The notes: generated from the letters alone by a model not told the origin. A DNA stretch of 64,000 nucleotides from Pandoraea pulmonicola (GCF_000815105.2 NZ_CP010310.2:2480001-2544000), one strand, 5' to 3'. Positions 8,687-19,476 are shown, counted from the stretch's first letter. Numbers and translations: made by a program.

Positions 8687-9922
8687 ATGAATACCCAAGA
8701 GGCGAAAATCGTCCTCGAGACCGCGTTGATTTGCGCGCAGGAGCCGCTCAAGGTCGGCGATCTGCGCAAGCTCTTCAATGACGCCGTGTCTGGCGACACG
8801 GTGCGCGCGCTGCTCGAGGAAATCCGCGTGCAATGGGATGGCCGAGGTGTGGAATTGGTGGCGTTGGCCACCGGCTGGCGTTTTCAGAGCCGTCCGCGCA
8901 TGCGCGAATACCTTGATCGCCTCAATCCGGAGAAGCCGCCGAAGTACTCGCGCGCCGTGATGGAGACGCTGGCGATCATTGCGTACCGACAGCCGGTCAC
9001 GCGTGGTGACATCGAAGAGATTCGCGGCGTGACAGTCAACACGCAGATCATCAAACAGCTCGAAGACCGTGGCTGGATCGAGGTGATCGGTCATCGCGAC
9101 GTGCCGGGGCGCCCCGGCCTGTACGCCACGACCAAGGACTTCCTCGACGACCTCGGTCTGCGCGCGCTCGATGCGTTGCCGCCGCTCGAGGATCCTGCCG
9201 CACAGGCGCAGATCGATCTGCTCGCGCAGCAGAACATCGAATTCGGCGAGCGTGCCGAAGGCGAAGAGGGTGACGAGGCCGGGGCCGAGGACGCACCGGT
9301 GGCCGATGCCGACGCGCTGGCGCGTCTGGCCGAAGCCCGTGCCGACGCCTTGCCGCTGGCACAGGGACTGCCCGCGGATCAGCGCGAGCCGGTTGCTTCA
9401 CCCCAGGATGAGGCGGTGAGCGAAGAGGCATTGCTCGACGCCGCGCTGGCCGAAGGCGAAGTGCCGGCCGTGACCGAAGTCGATGCCGTGGCTGCCGCCG
9501 ATGCTGAAATTGCGGTGCCCGACGCGGAACTCCCGCCGGCGGCGCACGTCAGTGAGCAGGTCGATGCGTCGGAGGCCGATGCATCGGACGAACATGGTTC
9601 GCAGGGTGACGCGCAAGCATCGTATGCCGACAAGTCGCCGGAGGACGAGGCGGCTGGAGAGGGTGATGTCGCGCCAAGCGCGTGGCATGAGGAATTTTCC
9701 GAAGAATCGGAATCCGCGGTGTCGTCTGACGACGAGCTGCCGCAAGATGCGCTGGACGTGACGGCGCTGGCGGCAGATCCCGCCGAGTCGGCGACGCAGG
9801 AGGTTTCCCCGCGCGCTGCCGACTCGGCGGCGAACGAAGCCGCTGCCGGACAGCCCGTGTCCGGCGCGTCGGATGACGACGAGAACAGCGGGGACGACAA
9901 GAATCTCGTCACCGGTACCTGA
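8687..9922 (+). CDS. scpB: SMC-ScpAB condensin subunit ScpB with long acidic tail
   Basis: A 411-residue protein. Residues 1 to about 175 are canonical ScpB with two winged-helix domains ([70 protein letters not shown]). ScpB dimers bind ScpA and help SMC compact and separate chromosomes. Family members are usually about 180-300 residues; here the last 220 or so residues are a low-complexity acidic extension rich in Asp, Glu, Ala and Ser that should be disordered. It is followed by rluB in the same direction, a common pairing. Confidence 0.92.
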   Translation: MNTQEAKIVLETALICAQEPLKVGDLRKLFNDAVSGDTVRALLEEIRVQWDGRGVELVALATGWRFQSRPRMREYLDRLNPEKPPKYSRAVMETLAIIAYRQPVTRGDIEEIRGVTVNTQIIKQLEDRGWIEVIGHRDVPGRPGLYATTKDFLDDLGLRALDALPPLEDPAAQAQIDLLAQQNIEFGERAEGEEGDEAGAEDAPVADADALARLAEARADALPLAQGLPADQREPVASPQDEAVSEEALLDAALAEGEVPAVTEVDAVAAADAEIAVPDAELPPAAHVSEQVDASEADASDEHGSQGDAQASYADKSPEDEAAGEGDVAPSAWHEEFSEESESAVSSDDELPQDALDVTALAADPAESATQEVSPRAADSAANEAAAGQPVSGASDDDENSGDDKNLVTGT

Positions 9923-10076
9923 GGCGCCGGCGCGGTTGCGCCGTGTGCACACTCAGGGCCGTTAGCGATAAGAACGAAGTCGCGGCAAGGACTTGCCGCG
10001 CATTCATGGTGCGAACACGGATCAGGGCGGCGACTTGCGCCTGCCCGCAACGATCCCGTTTTCCAATGAGGTTGTG

Positions 10077-11825
10077 TTGAAACAAAACGAAGAATCCCAG
10101 GACCTGCACGCACGCGATGCCGGTGTCGAAGCGCGCGCGCCGGAAGGCGAGGGCGGCGATGAAAAGGCGTCGCGCCGTGGTTTGCGCCGTGGTCCGCGCA
10201 GTCTGATCGCCCGCCGTCGTGCGGCCCAGCAAGCCAAGCGAGAGGGCGACGAGGGCGAGTCGTCCGCGTCGGAGGCCGTGCAGAAGGCATCGGCCGGCAA
10301 CGGCCCCGAGGGGCAAGCCTCCGGTAACGAAGGTGGCCCTCAGGCCGCCCAAGGGCGAGGCCGCAACGCCGCGCGCAAGCCGCGCGGCGGCAAGCGCGAC
10401 GGCGGCGCCGGACCATCGTCCTCGTCACAGGCCGGTGCGGCAGGCGCCAACGGTGCCAGTGGTACCCATGGCGCATCGCAGGGGGGCAAGGGGCAAGGGG
10501 CCGGCAAGGGCCGCGCTCGCAAGGGTGCGCCCGGCGCTGTCCGCGGTGGCAAGGGCGACGGCGACGACCTGTTTGCGTTCGTGACCTCGGGCGGCTTCGA
10601 CGGCGAAGAGTCCGACGCCGACAAGGCCGCTGCCAAGCGTGGCCGCCGTCCGGCCGATCGCCGTGTGCTCTCGCCCGATGACGAAGCGCCGAAGCTGCAC
10701 AAGGTGCTCGCGGAAGCGGGCATGGGCTCGCGTCGCGAGATGGAGGAGCTGATTCTCGCGGGGCGCGTGTCGGTGAATGCCGAGCCGGCCCACATCGGCC
10801 AGCGTATTCTGCCGACCGATCAGGTTCGCATCAACGGCAAGCTGGTCAAGCGTCGTATCACCAGCAAGCCGCCGCGCGTGCTGCTCTATCACAAGCCGGC
10901 GGGCGAAATCGTCAGCCACTCGGATCCGGAGGGCCGCACGTCGGTGTTCGACCGTCTGCCGCCGATGAAGACCGCCAAGTGGCTCGCCGTCGGACGTCTC
11001 GACTTCAATACCGAAGGTCTGCTGATCCTGACGACCTCGGGCGATCTGGCCAACCGTTTCATGCATCCGCGCTACGGTATCGAACGCGAATACGCGGTGC
11101 GTACCGTCGGGCAATTGAGCGAAGCGTCGCGCCAGCAATTGCTGCGCGGCATCGAGCTCGACGACGGCCAGGCCAACTTCCTGCGGCTGCAGGACGGTGG
11201 TGGCGAAGGCTCCAATCACTGGTACCACGTGGCGCTGACGGAAGGCCGCAACCGCGAAGTGCGTCGTATGTTCGATGCGGCCGGCCTGATGGTGAGCCGT
11301 CTGATTCGCACCCGCTACGGCCCGTTGACACTGCCTCGCGGCCTCAAGCGCGGTCGCTACGAGGAACTCGACGACGCGCAGGTGCGTTCGCTGTTCGCGG
11401 CGGTCGGCATGAAGATGCCGGGCGCGAGTTCGGACGACAAGGGCAAGAGCGGTCGCGGCGGCAAGGCCGGTGCGCCGAAGGAGCCGCGCCGTCAGCCGGA
11501 TCCGATGCAAACGGCGCTGGGCGTCTTCGCGCGCGAGCCGGGGCAGTCGCGCCGTCCGCGCGCCAATCCGTTGACGGCGTTCGTCGGGCCGAGCGGCGGT
11601 TATCCGGGCCAGACGCCCGCGCCGCGCGGTGAAGGCCGACGTTTCGGCGGTGGCGGCAACGGCGGTGGCGGTTTTGGCGGGCAGCCGCGTGGTGGAAATG
11701 CCAACGGAAATACCAACGGCAACGTCAATGGCAACCGCAGCCGTGGCGGCAACCGCGCAGGCACAGGCAGCGGGGGCGGCAATCATGGCAACCGGGGAAA
11801 TCGCGGTGGGAACCGCTCGCGCTGA
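10077..11825 (+). CDS. rluB: 23S rRNA pseudouridine synthase RluB
   Basis: A 582-residue protein if translation starts at TTG 10077, chosen because GAGG at 10068-10071 lies 5 nt upstream; GTG 10074 is an alternative. A basic disordered N-terminus (about 200 residues) precedes an S4 RNA-binding domain ([20 protein letters not shown]) and the RsuA/RluB catalytic domain with [14 protein letters not shown], which holds the catalytic aspartate. The enzyme makes pseudouridine in helix 89-93 of 23S rRNA (E. coli position 2605). The C-terminus is a Gly/Asn/Arg-rich tail. E. coli RluB is only about 290 residues, so roughly half of this protein is low-complexity extension. Confidence 0.9.
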   Translation: MKQNEESQDLHARDAGVEARAPEGEGGDEKASRRGLRRGPRSLIARRRAAQQAKREGDEGESSASEAVQKASAGNGPEGQASGNEGGPQAAQGRGRNAARKPRGGKRDGGAGPSSSSQAGAAGANGASGTHGASQGGKGQGAGKGRARKGAPGAVRGGKGDGDDLFAFVTSGGFDGEESDADKAAAKRGRRPADRRVLSPDDEAPKLHKVLAEAGMGSRREMEELILAGRVSVNAEPAHIGQRILPTDQVRINGKLVKRRITSKPPRVLLYHKPAGEIVSHSDPEGRTSVFDRLPPMKTAKWLAVGRLDFNTEGLLILTTSGDLANRFMHPRYGIEREYAVRTVGQLSEASRQQLLRGIELDDGQANFLRLQDGGGEGSNHWYHVALTEGRNREVRRMFDAAGLMVSRLIRTRYGPLTLPRGLKRGRYEELDDAQVRSLFAAVGMKMPGASSDDKGKSGRGGKAGAPKEPRRQPDPMQTALGVFAREPGQSRRPRANPLTAFVGPSGGYPGQTPAPRGEGRRFGGGGNGGGGFGGQPRGGNANGNTNGNVNGNRSRGGNRAGTGSGGGNHGNRGNRGGNRSR

Positions 11826-11902
11826 TTGCGGGGACGGTGTTCTTCCGCGGTGCGGCAATGTCGCATCGATGCCCGTCAGGTGGGCATTTGCCGCGCCAAG
11901 CG

Positions 11903-11931
11903 TTGCAAATTGGCCCAAAACCATATAAAAT
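11903..11931 (+). promoter_or_regulatory. Sigma-70 promoter ahead of the rimP-nusA-infB operon
   Basis: TTGCAA (11903-11908), a 17-bp spacer and TAAAAT (11926-11931). The expected start of transcription is near 11938. It lies between the rluB stop and the leader hairpins upstream of rimP. Confidence 0.7.
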
Positions 11932-11937
11932 CAACGA

Positions 11938-12029
11938 ATAAGCTGGTTTGCGCGTCACACGATCTGTTGCGGCGCGCACCTCATGCGCAATGAGGCTGTA
12001 AGAAATGGGCGTTTCGCCCATTTTTTTTT
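11938..12029 (+). ncRNA. Structured leader or small RNA ending in a strong terminator, upstream of rimP
   Basis: About 92 nt from the predicted start to the end of a T-run. Three stems can be drawn: TGCGCG (11949-11954) with CGCGCA (11973-11978); CCTCAT (11979-11984) with ATGAGG (11990-11995) around a 5-nt loop; and AAATGGGCG (12003-12011) with CGCCCATTT (12015-12023), followed by T's to 12029. The last is a textbook intrinsic terminator placed 168 bp before rimP with no gene in front of it. It could be an attenuator controlling the nusA operon, comparable in position to the rimP leader element described in gammaproteobacteria, or a free small RNA. Homology to that element was not tested. Confidence 0.55.
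12003..12029 (+). terminator. Intrinsic terminator/attenuator before rimP
   Basis: A 9-bp stem, AAATGGGCG/CGCCCATTT, with a 3-nt loop and a nine-T run (12021-12029). Confidence 0.85.
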
Positions 12030-12196
12030 GCCGCGAGCGTTTTGCGCGGCCGATACCGCCGTGTCGGGGAGTGGGTGTGTCGACACTGGCACGCCGGCCC
12101 GGACGGTCAAGGCAGGTATCGTGCGACGCCCCATGCGGGGCGCGCAGACATGTCGGGCGCTGCTGATGCGCGCGAGTTTTTCTAGGGTGAGCAAAG

Positions 12197-12655
12197 TTGC
12201 AATTGCCAGAACTGATCGAGACCACGGTCGAAGGCCTGGGTTACGAGCTGGTCGATCTTGAGCGCGCCGGCGGCGGGTTGCTGCGCGTGTACATCGACAA
12301 GCCGGAGGGCATCACGATCGATGACTGCGAGACGGTGAGCCGTCAGCTCTCGCATGTCCTGATGGTCGAGAACGTCAATTACGACCGACTCGAAGTGTCG
12401 TCGCCGGGGCTGGATCGTCCGCTGCGCAAGCTGCGTGACTTCGAGCGTTTCACCGGTGCGGAAGTGAGTCTCACGTTGCGTGTGCCGCTCGAAGGCCGCA
12501 AGCAGTTCCGCGGCATTCTGCAGGCACCGCAGGGCGAGAATCTGAGCCTGGAGTTCGAAGGCAAGGGCGGCCCGGCGCTGCTTGAATTCACCCTCGCGGA
12601 TATTGACCGTGCGCGCCTTGTGCCGCAGATTGATTTTAGGAGTCGCAAACGATGA
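12197..12655 (+). CDS. rimP: Ribosome maturation factor RimP
   Basis: A 152-residue protein needed for 30S subunit assembly. It shows the family signatures [20 protein letters not shown] at the N-terminus and [18 protein letters not shown] in the middle. The start is TTG 12197, preceded by an AGGG-type ribosome site; no ATG lies upstream in frame. It is the first gene of rimP-nusA-infB and overlaps nusA by 4 bp. Confidence 0.93.
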   Translation: MQLPELIETTVEGLGYELVDLERAGGGLLRVYIDKPEGITIDDCETVSRQLSHVLMVENVNYDRLEVSSPGLDRPLRKLRDFERFTGAEVSLTLRVPLEGRKQFRGILQAPQGENLSLEFEGKGGPALLEFTLADIDRARLVPQIDFRSRKR

Positions 12656-14127
12656 GTCGCGAAGTATTGCTGTTGGTCGATGCGCTCGCGCGCGAAAAGA
12701 ACGTCGACAAGGATGTCGTGTTCGGCGCGCTTGAAGCAGCATTGGCTTCGGCCACCAAGAAGCGCTACACGGAAGACGTCGACATTCGCGTGCACATCGA
12801 CCGTGAGTCGGGCGAGCACGAGAGTTTCCGTCGCTGGCTGGTGGTGCCCGACGAAGCCGGCCTGCAGGAACCGGACAAGCAGATCCTGCTGTTCGAAGCC
12901 AAGGAAGAAAATCCCGCGCTCGAAATCGGCGAGTACATCGAAGAGCCGGTCGAGTCGGTGGAGTTTGGCCGCATTGGCGCACAGGCGGCCAAGCAGGTGA
13001 TTCTGCAGCGCATCCGCGATGCCGAGCGCGAGCAGATCCTGTCGGACTTCCTCGAGCGCGGCGAAAAGATCATGACCGGCACGGTCAAGCGTCTCGACAA
13101 GGGCAACCTGATCGTCGAGTCGGGTCGCGTCGAAGCACTGCTGCGCCGCGATCAACTGATCCCGAAGGAAAACCTGCGTATCGGTGACCGCGTTCGCGCG
13201 TACATCGTGAAGGTCGACCGTACGGCTCGCGGCCCGCAGATCGAACTCTCGCGCACGGCGCCGGAATTCCTGATCGAGCTGTTCGGCATGGAAGTGCCGG
13301 AGATCGAGCAAGGCCTGCTGGAGATCAAGTCGGCCGCCCGCGATCCGGGCGTGCGCGCGAAGATCGCCGTGGTGGCGTACGACAAGCGCATCGATCCGAT
13401 CGGCACCTGCGTGGGGATTCGCGGCACGCGTGTGCAGGCCGTGCGCAACGAACTCGGCGGCGAAAACGTCGACATCGTGCTGTGGTCGGAAGATCCGGCG
13501 CAGTTCGTGATCGGCGCGCTGGCGCCGGCGGCGGTGCAATCGATCGTCGTGGACGAAGAGAAGCACAGCATGGACGTCGTCGTCGACGAGAACGAACTGG
13601 CCGTGGCGATCGGTCGCAGCGGTCAGAACGTGCGTCTCGCGTCGGAGTTGACCGGCTGGCAGATCAACATCATGACGCCGGACGAATCGGCCGAGAAGCA
13701 GAACGAAGAGCGCGGCACGCTGCGTACGCTGTTCATGCAACGTCTGGACGTGGACGAGGAAGTGGCGGACATCCTGATCGAGGAAGGTTTCTCGAGCCTG
13801 GAGGAGATCGCCTACGTGCCCTTGAACGAAATGCTGGAAATCGAAGCGTTCGACGAGGACACGGTGCATGAACTGCGCAACCGTGCGCGCGACGCGCTGC
13901 TGACGCAGGCAATTGCGACCGAGGAAAAGGTCGAGGGTGTTGCCCTCGATCTGAAGAGCCTCGAGGGCATGACGCCCGAGTTGCTGGCCAAGCTGGCCGA
14001 GCATGAAATTCAGACGCGCGATGATCTGGCCGAACTGGCTGTCGACGAACTGACCGAGATGACCGGCGTCGACGAGGAAGCCGCGAAGGCCCTGATCATG
14101 AAAGCGCGAGAGCACTGGTTCCAATGA
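12652..14127 (+). CDS. nusA: Transcription termination/antitermination factor NusA
   Basis: A 491-residue protein of standard length. Order of parts: N-terminal RNA polymerase-binding domain (1 to about 125), S1 domain (about 135-200, [18 protein letters not shown]), KH domains (about 230-345, [22 protein letters not shown] and [18 protein letters not shown]), and two C-terminal acidic helix-hairpin-helix repeats (about 365-490). It binds RNA polymerase and nascent RNA to control pausing, termination and antitermination. The start codon has AGGAG nine bases upstream and overlaps the end of rimP. Confidence 0.96.
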   Translation: MSREVLLLVDALAREKNVDKDVVFGALEAALASATKKRYTEDVDIRVHIDRESGEHESFRRWLVVPDEAGLQEPDKQILLFEAKEENPALEIGEYIEEPVESVEFGRIGAQAAKQVILQRIRDAEREQILSDFLERGEKIMTGTVKRLDKGNLIVESGRVEALLRRDQLIPKENLRIGDRVRAYIVKVDRTARGPQIELSRTAPEFLIELFGMEVPEIEQGLLEIKSAARDPGVRAKIAVVAYDKRIDPIGTCVGIRGTRVQAVRNELGGENVDIVLWSEDPAQFVIGALAPAAVQSIVVDEEKHSMDVVVDENELAVAIGRSGQNVRLASELTGWQINIMTPDESAEKQNEERGTLRTLFMQRLDVDEEVADILIEEGFSSLEEIAYVPLNEMLEIEAFDEDTVHELRNRARDALLTQAIATEEKVEGVALDLKSLEGMTPELLAKLAEHEIQTRDDLAELAVDELTEMTGVDEEAAKALIMKAREHWFQ

Positions 14128-14207
14128 TGACCTGCCCCGGCATGCATATGGAACAGTGAACTTTGAAGTTAACCGCAAGGCGCCTGGCCTTGCTTGAAGA
14201 GGTTTGA

Positions 14208-17156
14208 ATGGCGAGCATCAACGTAGCCCAATTTGCTGCAGAACTGAAAATGCCGGCCGGCGTGTTGCTGGAGCAACTCAAAGCCGCCGGCGTGGACAAA
14301 CTCAGCGCCGACGATTCGCTGACGGAAGCCGACAAGGCCCGTCTGCTGGAGCACCTGCGCCGGTCGCACGGTGCTGGCGACGGCGACAAAAAGAAGATCA
14401 CTCTGACGCGTCGCCAGACCTCGGAAATCAAGCAGGCCGATGCGACCGGCAAGGCGCGCACGATTCAGGTCGAAGTGCGCAAGAAGCGCACCTTCGTCAA
14501 GCGCGACGATATCGCCGAAGGTGCCGAGAGCGCCGCTGCGGCGGAAGACGAAGCGCTTCGCCAGCGTGAGGAAGACGCACGCCGCGAGGCGGAGCGTCTG
14601 GCCGCCGAGGCTGCCGAACTGAAGCGTCGCCAGGAGCAACTGGAGCGCGAGGAAGCCGAGCGCCGCGAACGCGAAGAAAAGGAAGCCGCCGAGCGCCGTG
14701 CTCGCGAGGAAGCCGAGCGTGCTGCGGCCGCGCAGGTTGCCGAGGCGCAGAAGGCAAAGGCCGCCGAAGCCCAGGCCGACGCGGAAGCCGACAAGGTTGC
14801 CAAGGCAGAAGCCGAGCAGGCGGCACAAGCAGAGAAGGCTGCCGCCGACAAGGCAGCCGCGGCGAAGGCGGACGCCGAGCGCGAGCAGGCCCGCAAGGCC
14901 AGCGAGGAAGCGCGTGCGGCTGCTGAAAAGGCGAGCGCCGCAGCCGACAAGGCGCGTGCCGAAGAGGAAGCGATTCGCAAGCGCCGCGCGGCAGCCGAAG
15001 CCGAAGCCCGTGCCATTCGCGAGATGATGAACGCGCCGCGTCGCGTGCTCAAGGCGCCGGAACCGGCACCGGCGGCGGCAGCGGCGGCGGCCAAGCCCGA
15101 AGCGAAGGGCACGCTGCACAAGCCGGCCAAGCCGGAAGGTGCGGCAACGGCCAAGCCGGCGGACAAGAAGCCGGCAGCCGCGGCTCCGGCCACGACGGCT
15201 GGCGCAGCGGACAAGAAGGACAAGAAGGGCGGGGCCTGGCAGAAGGACGCCGACAACCGCAACAAGCGCGGCGGCATGAAGACGCGCGGCGACACGAGCG
15301 GTGGTTCGGACGGCTGGCGCGGCGGTGGCCGTGGCGGTCGCCGTGGCGACCGTCACGCGCAGGATGACCGTCAGGCATTCCAGGCGCCGACCGAACCGGT
15401 CGTGCGCGACGTGCACGTGCCGGAGACGATCAGCGTTGCCGATCTGGCGCACAAGATGTCGGTCAAGGCCGCGGAAGTCATCAAGCTGATGATGAAGATG
15501 GGCCAGATGGTGACCATCAACCAGGTGCTCGATCAGGAAACGGCAATGATCGTGGTCGAGGAACTCGGCCACCGTGCGATTGCCGCGAAGCTGGACGATC
15601 CGGAAACGTTGCTGGAACTGGGCAACGAGGCGTCGGTGGCCGAAGCGCTGCCGCGTCCGCCGGTCGTCACGGTGATGGGTCACGTCGACCACGGCAAGAC
15701 CTCGCTGCTCGACTACATCCGTCGCGCCAAGGTGGCGGCGGGCGAAGCGGGCGGCATTACGCAGCATATCGGCGCGTACCACGTCGATACGCCGCGCGGC
15801 ACGGTCACGTTCCTCGACACGCCGGGTCACGAGGCCTTCACGGCCATGCGTGCCCGCGGCGCCCAGGCGACGGACATCGTGATTCTCGTTGTCGCGGCCG
15901 ACGACGGCGTGATGCCGCAGACGAAGGAAGCGATTGCCCACGCGAAGTCGGCCGGTGTGCCGATCGTGGTGGCGATCAACAAGATCGACAAGCCGGAAGC
16001 CAACCCGGACCGCGTGAAGCAGGAACTCGTGGCCGAAGGCGTGGTGCCGGAAGAGTACGGCGGCGATTCGCCGTTCGTGCCGGTGTCGGCCAAGACGGGT
16101 ACGGGGATCGACGATCTGCTCGAGAACGTGCTGCTGCAGGCCGAAGTGCTGGAATTGAAGGCGCCGGTGGACGCCCCGGCCAAGGGTATCGTGATCGAAG
16201 CGAAGCTGGACAAGGGCAAGGGTCCGGTCGCGACGATCCTGGTGCAGTCGGGCACGCTCAATCGCGGCGACATGGTGCTGGCCGGTCAGGCCTACGGCCG
16301 TGTGCGCGCGATGCTGGACGAAACCGGCAAGAACGCGAAGGAAGCAGGCCCGTCGATTCCTGTGGAAATTCAGGGTCTGTCGGAAGTCCCGGGCGCCGGC
16401 GAAGAAGTGCTGGTCGTGCAGGACGAGCGCAAGGCGCGCGAAATCGCGCTGTTCCGTCAGGGCAAGTTCCGCGACGTGAAGCTGGCCAAGCAACAGGCCG
16501 CCAAGCTCGAGAACATGTTCGAGCAGATGGCCGAAGGCGAAGTCAAGACGCTGCCGCTCATCATCAAGGCCGACGTGCAGGGTTCGCAGGAAGCGCTGGC
16601 GCAGTCGCTCAACAAGCTCTCGACGCCGGAAGTGCGCGTGCAGATCGTGCATGCCGCCGTGGGGGGCATCAGCGAAAGCGACGTTAACCTGGCCACGGCT
16701 TCGAAGGCGGTCATCATCGGCTTCAACACGCGTGCGGACGCACTGGCCCGCAAGCTGGCGGAATCGAACGGTATCGACATTCGTTACTACAACATCATCT
16801 ACGACGCTGTGGATGAGGTGAAGGCGGCAATGTCGGGCATGCTGGCGCCGGAGAAGAAGGAAGAGATCACGGGTCTCATCGAAGTGCGCCAGACGTTCCG
16901 CGTGCCGAAGGTCGGCACGGTGGCCGGTTGTATGGTACTCGACGGCTTCGTCAAGCGTTCGTCGCACGTGCGTGTGCTGCGCGACAACGTGGTCATCTTT
17001 ACGGGCGAGCTCGATTCGCTCAAGCGTTTCAAGGATGACGTGAAGGAAGTCAAGTCCGGCTTCGAGTGCGGTCTGTCGGTGAAGAACTTCAACGACATCA
17101 CCGAAGGCGACCAACTGGAAGCGTTCGAAATCACGGAAGTTGCGCGCTCGCTGTAA
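14208..17156 (+). CDS. infB: Translation initiation factor IF-2
   Basis: A 982-residue GTPase that places initiator tRNA on the 30S subunit. An IF2-N domain at the start ([20 protein letters not shown]) is followed by a long charged Ala/Glu/Lys/Arg-rich linker (about 100-400). The G domain has GHVDHGKT (491-498), DTPGHE (from 537) and NKID (from 591). Beta-barrel and C-terminal domains complete it. It lies 80 bp after nusA in the classic operon order. In-frame internal starts, which give shorter IF-2 forms in E. coli, were not identified here. Confidence 0.97.
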   Translation: MASINVAQFAAELKMPAGVLLEQLKAAGVDKLSADDSLTEADKARLLEHLRRSHGAGDGDKKKITLTRRQTSEIKQADATGKARTIQVEVRKKRTFVKRDDIAEGAESAAAAEDEALRQREEDARREAERLAAEAAELKRRQEQLEREEAERREREEKEAAERRAREEAERAAAAQVAEAQKAKAAEAQADAEADKVAKAEAEQAAQAEKAAADKAAAAKADAEREQARKASEEARAAAEKASAAADKARAEEEAIRKRRAAAEAEARAIREMMNAPRRVLKAPEPAPAAAAAAAKPEAKGTLHKPAKPEGAATAKPADKKPAAAAPATTAGAADKKDKKGGAWQKDADNRNKRGGMKTRGDTSGGSDGWRGGGRGGRRGDRHAQDDRQAFQAPTEPVVRDVHVPETISVADLAHKMSVKAAEVIKLMMKMGQMVTINQVLDQETAMIVVEELGHRAIAAKLDDPETLLELGNEASVAEALPRPPVVTVMGHVDHGKTSLLDYIRRAKVAAGEAGGITQHIGAYHVDTPRGTVTFLDTPGHEAFTAMRARGAQATDIVILVVAADDGVMPQTKEAIAHAKSAGVPIVVAINKIDKPEANPDRVKQELVAEGVVPEEYGGDSPFVPVSAKTGTGIDDLLENVLLQAEVLELKAPVDAPAKGIVIEAKLDKGKGPVATILVQSGTLNRGDMVLAGQAYGRVRAMLDETGKNAKEAGPSIPVEIQGLSEVPGAGEEVLVVQDERKAREIALFRQGKFRDVKLAKQQAAKLENMFEQMAEGEVKTLPLIIKADVQGSQEALAQSLNKLSTPEVRVQIVHAAVGGISESDVNLATASKAVIIGFNTRADALARKLAESNGIDIRYYNIIYDAVDEVKAAMSGMLAPEKKEEITGLIEVRQTFRVPKVGTVAGCMVLDGFVKRSSHVRVLRDNVVIFTGELDSLKRFKDDVKEVKSGFECGLSVKNFNDITEGDQLEAFEITEVARSL

Positions 17157-17179
17157 CGCGATCTGCTCAACGGAAGTGG

Positions 17180-17219
17180 AATGGCCCACCGAGCCGGGAA
17201 ACCGGCGGCGTGGGCCATT
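17180..17219. repeat. Long hairpin between infB and rbfA
   Basis: AATGGCCCAC (17180-17189) pairs perfectly with GTGGGCCATT (17210-17219), with an inner CCGG-GAAA-CCGG stem. No T-run follows, so it is more likely a processing or stability element than a full terminator. Confidence 0.7.
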
Positions 17220-17239
17220 GCATTATTAGCGAGTTTGTC

Positions 17240-17665
17240 ATGGCAAAGAAACGTGGCGTTCCGGGTCGGAATCTTCGCATCAACGATCAGATCCAGCGCG
17301 ATCTGTCGGAACTGATCCAACGCGAAGTGAAGGACCCGCGCATTGGTCTGGTGACGCTGCAGAGCGTGGAAGTCACCCCGGACTATGCGCATGCGAAGGT
17401 GTTTTACACGACGCTCACCGGCGATCCGAAGGAAACCGGCGAAGCGCTCAACGAGGCGGCCGGCTATCTGCGCAATCTGCTGTTCAAGCGCTTGCACATC
17501 CACACCGTGCCGACGCTGCACTTCCACTTCGACCAATCGATCGAACGTGCGATCGAGATGTCGCGACTGATCGATACGGCGAACGCTACGCGCGCGAAGG
17601 AAGAGACGGGTGAGGGCGAGTCGCACGACGATGGCGAAGACGGTAAGGAAGGTGACGGTAAGTAG
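17240..17665 (+). CDS. rbfA: 30S ribosome-binding factor RbfA
   Basis: A 141-residue cold-associated assembly factor that binds near helix 1 of 16S rRNA. KH-like core: [60 protein letters not shown]. The start is ATG 17240 ([10 protein letters not shown]); the frame runs open upstream but matches nothing there. The last 20 residues are acidic. It sits between infB and truB as in many bacteria. Confidence 0.95.
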   Translation: MAKKRGVPGRNLRINDQIQRDLSELIQREVKDPRIGLVTLQSVEVTPDYAHAKVFYTTLTGDPKETGEALNEAAGYLRNLLFKRLHIHTVPTLHFHFDQSIERAIEMSRLIDTANATRAKEETGEGESHDDGEDGKEGDGK

Positions 17666-17856
17666 GCCGCCCCGCAAAGTCGATAGAAGACTGCCGACCT
17701 GCAGCCTGCCGGGCTGGCCGATGGCGAGCCTGGCGGCGCTGCGGTATCCGTTGCGGTATCCCTCCGGTATCCTTCTTCTCGCTGCCCCTCTCTGCGCCAT
17801 CGTTGCATCGGCGGCAGGGTGGAATTTCCACGAATCTCTCAAGCCATCCCCGCATC

Positions 17857-18843
17857 ATGACGGACCCGCGTTCGCAGGCATCCCGCCAGAAACTCCCCCG
17901 CTTTGCCCTCGACGGCGTGCTGTTGCTCGACAAGCCGCTAGGCCTGTCGTCCAACGATGCGCTCATCAAGGCGAAGCGCTTGCTCCAGGCGTTGAAGGCG
18001 GGACATACGGGCACGCTCGATCCCCTGGCCACCGGGTTGCTGCCGTTGTGCTTCGGCGAAGCGACGAAGTTCTCGCAGGACCTGCTCGAAGCGGACAAGA
18101 CATACGAAGCGCATGTCCGTCTTGGTGAGACGACCACGACGGGCGATGCGGAAGGCGAGGTGCTGCAAACGCGTCCGGTGACGGTGGACGAGGTGGCGAT
18201 TCGCGCCGTGCTGCCGCGCTTTACCGGTTCGATTTCGCAGGTGCCGCCGATGTACTCGGCGCTCAAGCGCGATGGCAAGCCGCTCTACGAATATGCGCGT
18301 GCGGGGCAGACGCTGGAGCGCGAGGCGCGTCAGGTCACGATCCTGTCGCTCGAGTTGGTGACGTGCTCGTTGCCGGAGGTCGCCGAATTCACGTTCCGCG
18401 TGACGTGCAGCAAGGGGACCTACGTGCGCACGCTGGCGGAAGACATCGGCGAGGCGCTGGGCTGTGGTGCGCATCTGCGTGGCCTGCGCCGCACGGCGGT
18501 GGGGCCGCTCACGCTCGAAGGCGCGATCACGCTTGAAGCGCTGAACGCCCTTGACCACGCGCAACGCGTGGAAAAGCTCGCGCCCGTGGACGCGTTGCTC
18601 AAGACCTTGCCGACCGTCTGGCTCGACGAGACGCTGGCGAAGCGCTTCAGTCACGGGCAGCGCTTGCGCCTGGACGACACTCGTTGCCCTCAGCCGCTCC
18701 GCGCTTGTGCGTCGACGCACGGCGCGATCGAGGTCAAGGTCTACGCCGAGGCGGCGGGCGACGTCGGTAGCCGGTTGCTCGGCGTCGCGCGGCTCGACGG
18801 GGAAGCGCTACTTACGCCGCAGCGCTTGCTCAAGACCCAATAG
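17857..18843 (+). CDS. truB: tRNA pseudouridine(55) synthase TruB
   Basis: A 328-residue enzyme that makes pseudouridine 55 in the T-loop of tRNAs. It has DGVLLLDKPLGLSS near the N-terminus, GHTGTLDPLATG with catalytic D55, and the later YVRTLAEDIGEALGC motif, then a C-terminal PUA-like part. ATG 17857 was chosen because the upstream in-frame 18 residues do not resemble the family. The 191 bp after rbfA hold no gene. Confidence 0.95.
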   Translation: MTDPRSQASRQKLPRFALDGVLLLDKPLGLSSNDALIKAKRLLQALKAGHTGTLDPLATGLLPLCFGEATKFSQDLLEADKTYEAHVRLGETTTTGDAEGEVLQTRPVTVDEVAIRAVLPRFTGSISQVPPMYSALKRDGKPLYEYARAGQTLEREARQVTILSLELVTCSLPEVAEFTFRVTCSKGTYVRTLAEDIGEALGCGAHLRGLRRTAVGPLTLEGAITLEALNALDHAQRVEKLAPVDALLKTLPTVWLDETLAKRFSHGQRLRLDDTRCPQPLRACASTHGAIEVKVYAEAAGDVGSRLLGVARLDGEALLTPQRLLKTQ

Positions 18844-18862
18844 TCGGCGGCAGACGAAACGC

Positions 18863-18925
18863 CAAGGGCCTCGCTCCCGATCCCCCGTGCTTTGCCACTG
18901 CGGGGAACGGGCGTCGAGGCCCTTG
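18863..18925. terminator. Inverted repeat between convergent truB and thioesterase genes
   Basis: CAAGGGCCTCG (18863-18873) and CGAGGCCCTTG (18915-18925) are perfect complements with a 41-nt loop that can also pair internally. Its place between two convergent stops suggests transcription ending in both directions. Confidence 0.6.
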
Positions 18926-18981
18926 CTGTCGATATCGTCGCCGCGGTACCGCGTTGGCCCGTGGGCGTGAGTACTCGTGAC

Positions 18982-19476
18982 TCAGTTGGTGACGTTGTCG
19001 GGCTTCATGGCGTCGATCGCCCCCAGCGCGGCGCGGACGTCCATGGCGTACTTGGCGAGCGCCTTCTGCTCGTCGGTCTTCGGCTCGAACGACGGCACGC
19101 TCACCGGGTGATTGCTCTCGTCGACGGCGACGAAAACCATCAGGCAGTCGGTTGTCTGGCGCAACTCGCCCCATTTCGGATCGCCCGCGTGAACCGAGAC
19201 GTGGATGTGCATGCTCGTGCGGCCGGTCGCGACGATGCGCGCGCGCAGTTCCACCAGATTGCCGACGAGAATCGGACGATGGAAATGGATGTTGCCGACG
19301 CTGACCGTCACGCAGTAACGCCCCGACCACGTGGCGGCGCAGGCGTAGGCGACTTCGTCGATCCATTTCATCAGGGAGCCCCCGTGGACCTTGCCGCCGA
19401 AGTTGACGGCGGCCGGTTCGGCCAGGAAGCGGAAAGTGATCTCGGAGCGGTCGCTCTGGTTTTGCGGCGTGTTCAT
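18982..19476 (-). CDS. Acyl-CoA thioesterase, YciA-like hotdog fold
   Basis: A 164-residue hotdog-fold enzyme hydrolysing acyl-CoA thioesters. The conserved core NFGGKVHGGSLMKWIDEVAY (24-43) and VSVGNIHFHRPILVGNLVE (58-76) match the YciA/BFIT-type family. The physiological acyl chain is unknown. It is convergent with truB and appears to be monocistronic. Confidence 0.87.
   Translation of the reverse strand: MNTPQNQSDRSEITFRFLAEPAAVNFGGKVHGGSLMKWIDEVAYACAATWSGRYCVTVSVGNIHFHRPILVGNLVELRARIVATGRTSMHIHVSVHAGDPKWGELRQTTDCLMVFVAVDESNHPVSVPSFEPKTDEQKALAKYAMDVRAALGAIDAMKPDNVTN

Noticed and set aside
8316..8690. Small protein genes in the fnr-scpB spacer
   Set aside because: Several overlapping frames, none with a ribosome site or stable composition; treated as non-coding.
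11938..12000. tRNA gene in front of rimP, as metY in E. coli
   Set aside because: No cloverleaf could be drawn: no T-loop GTTCGA-like sequence, no matching acceptor ends.
14169..17189. 1006-codon minus-strand open frame opposite infB
   Set aside because: Very long, but it mirrors IF-2 exactly and no domain is recognisable; a codon-bias artefact.
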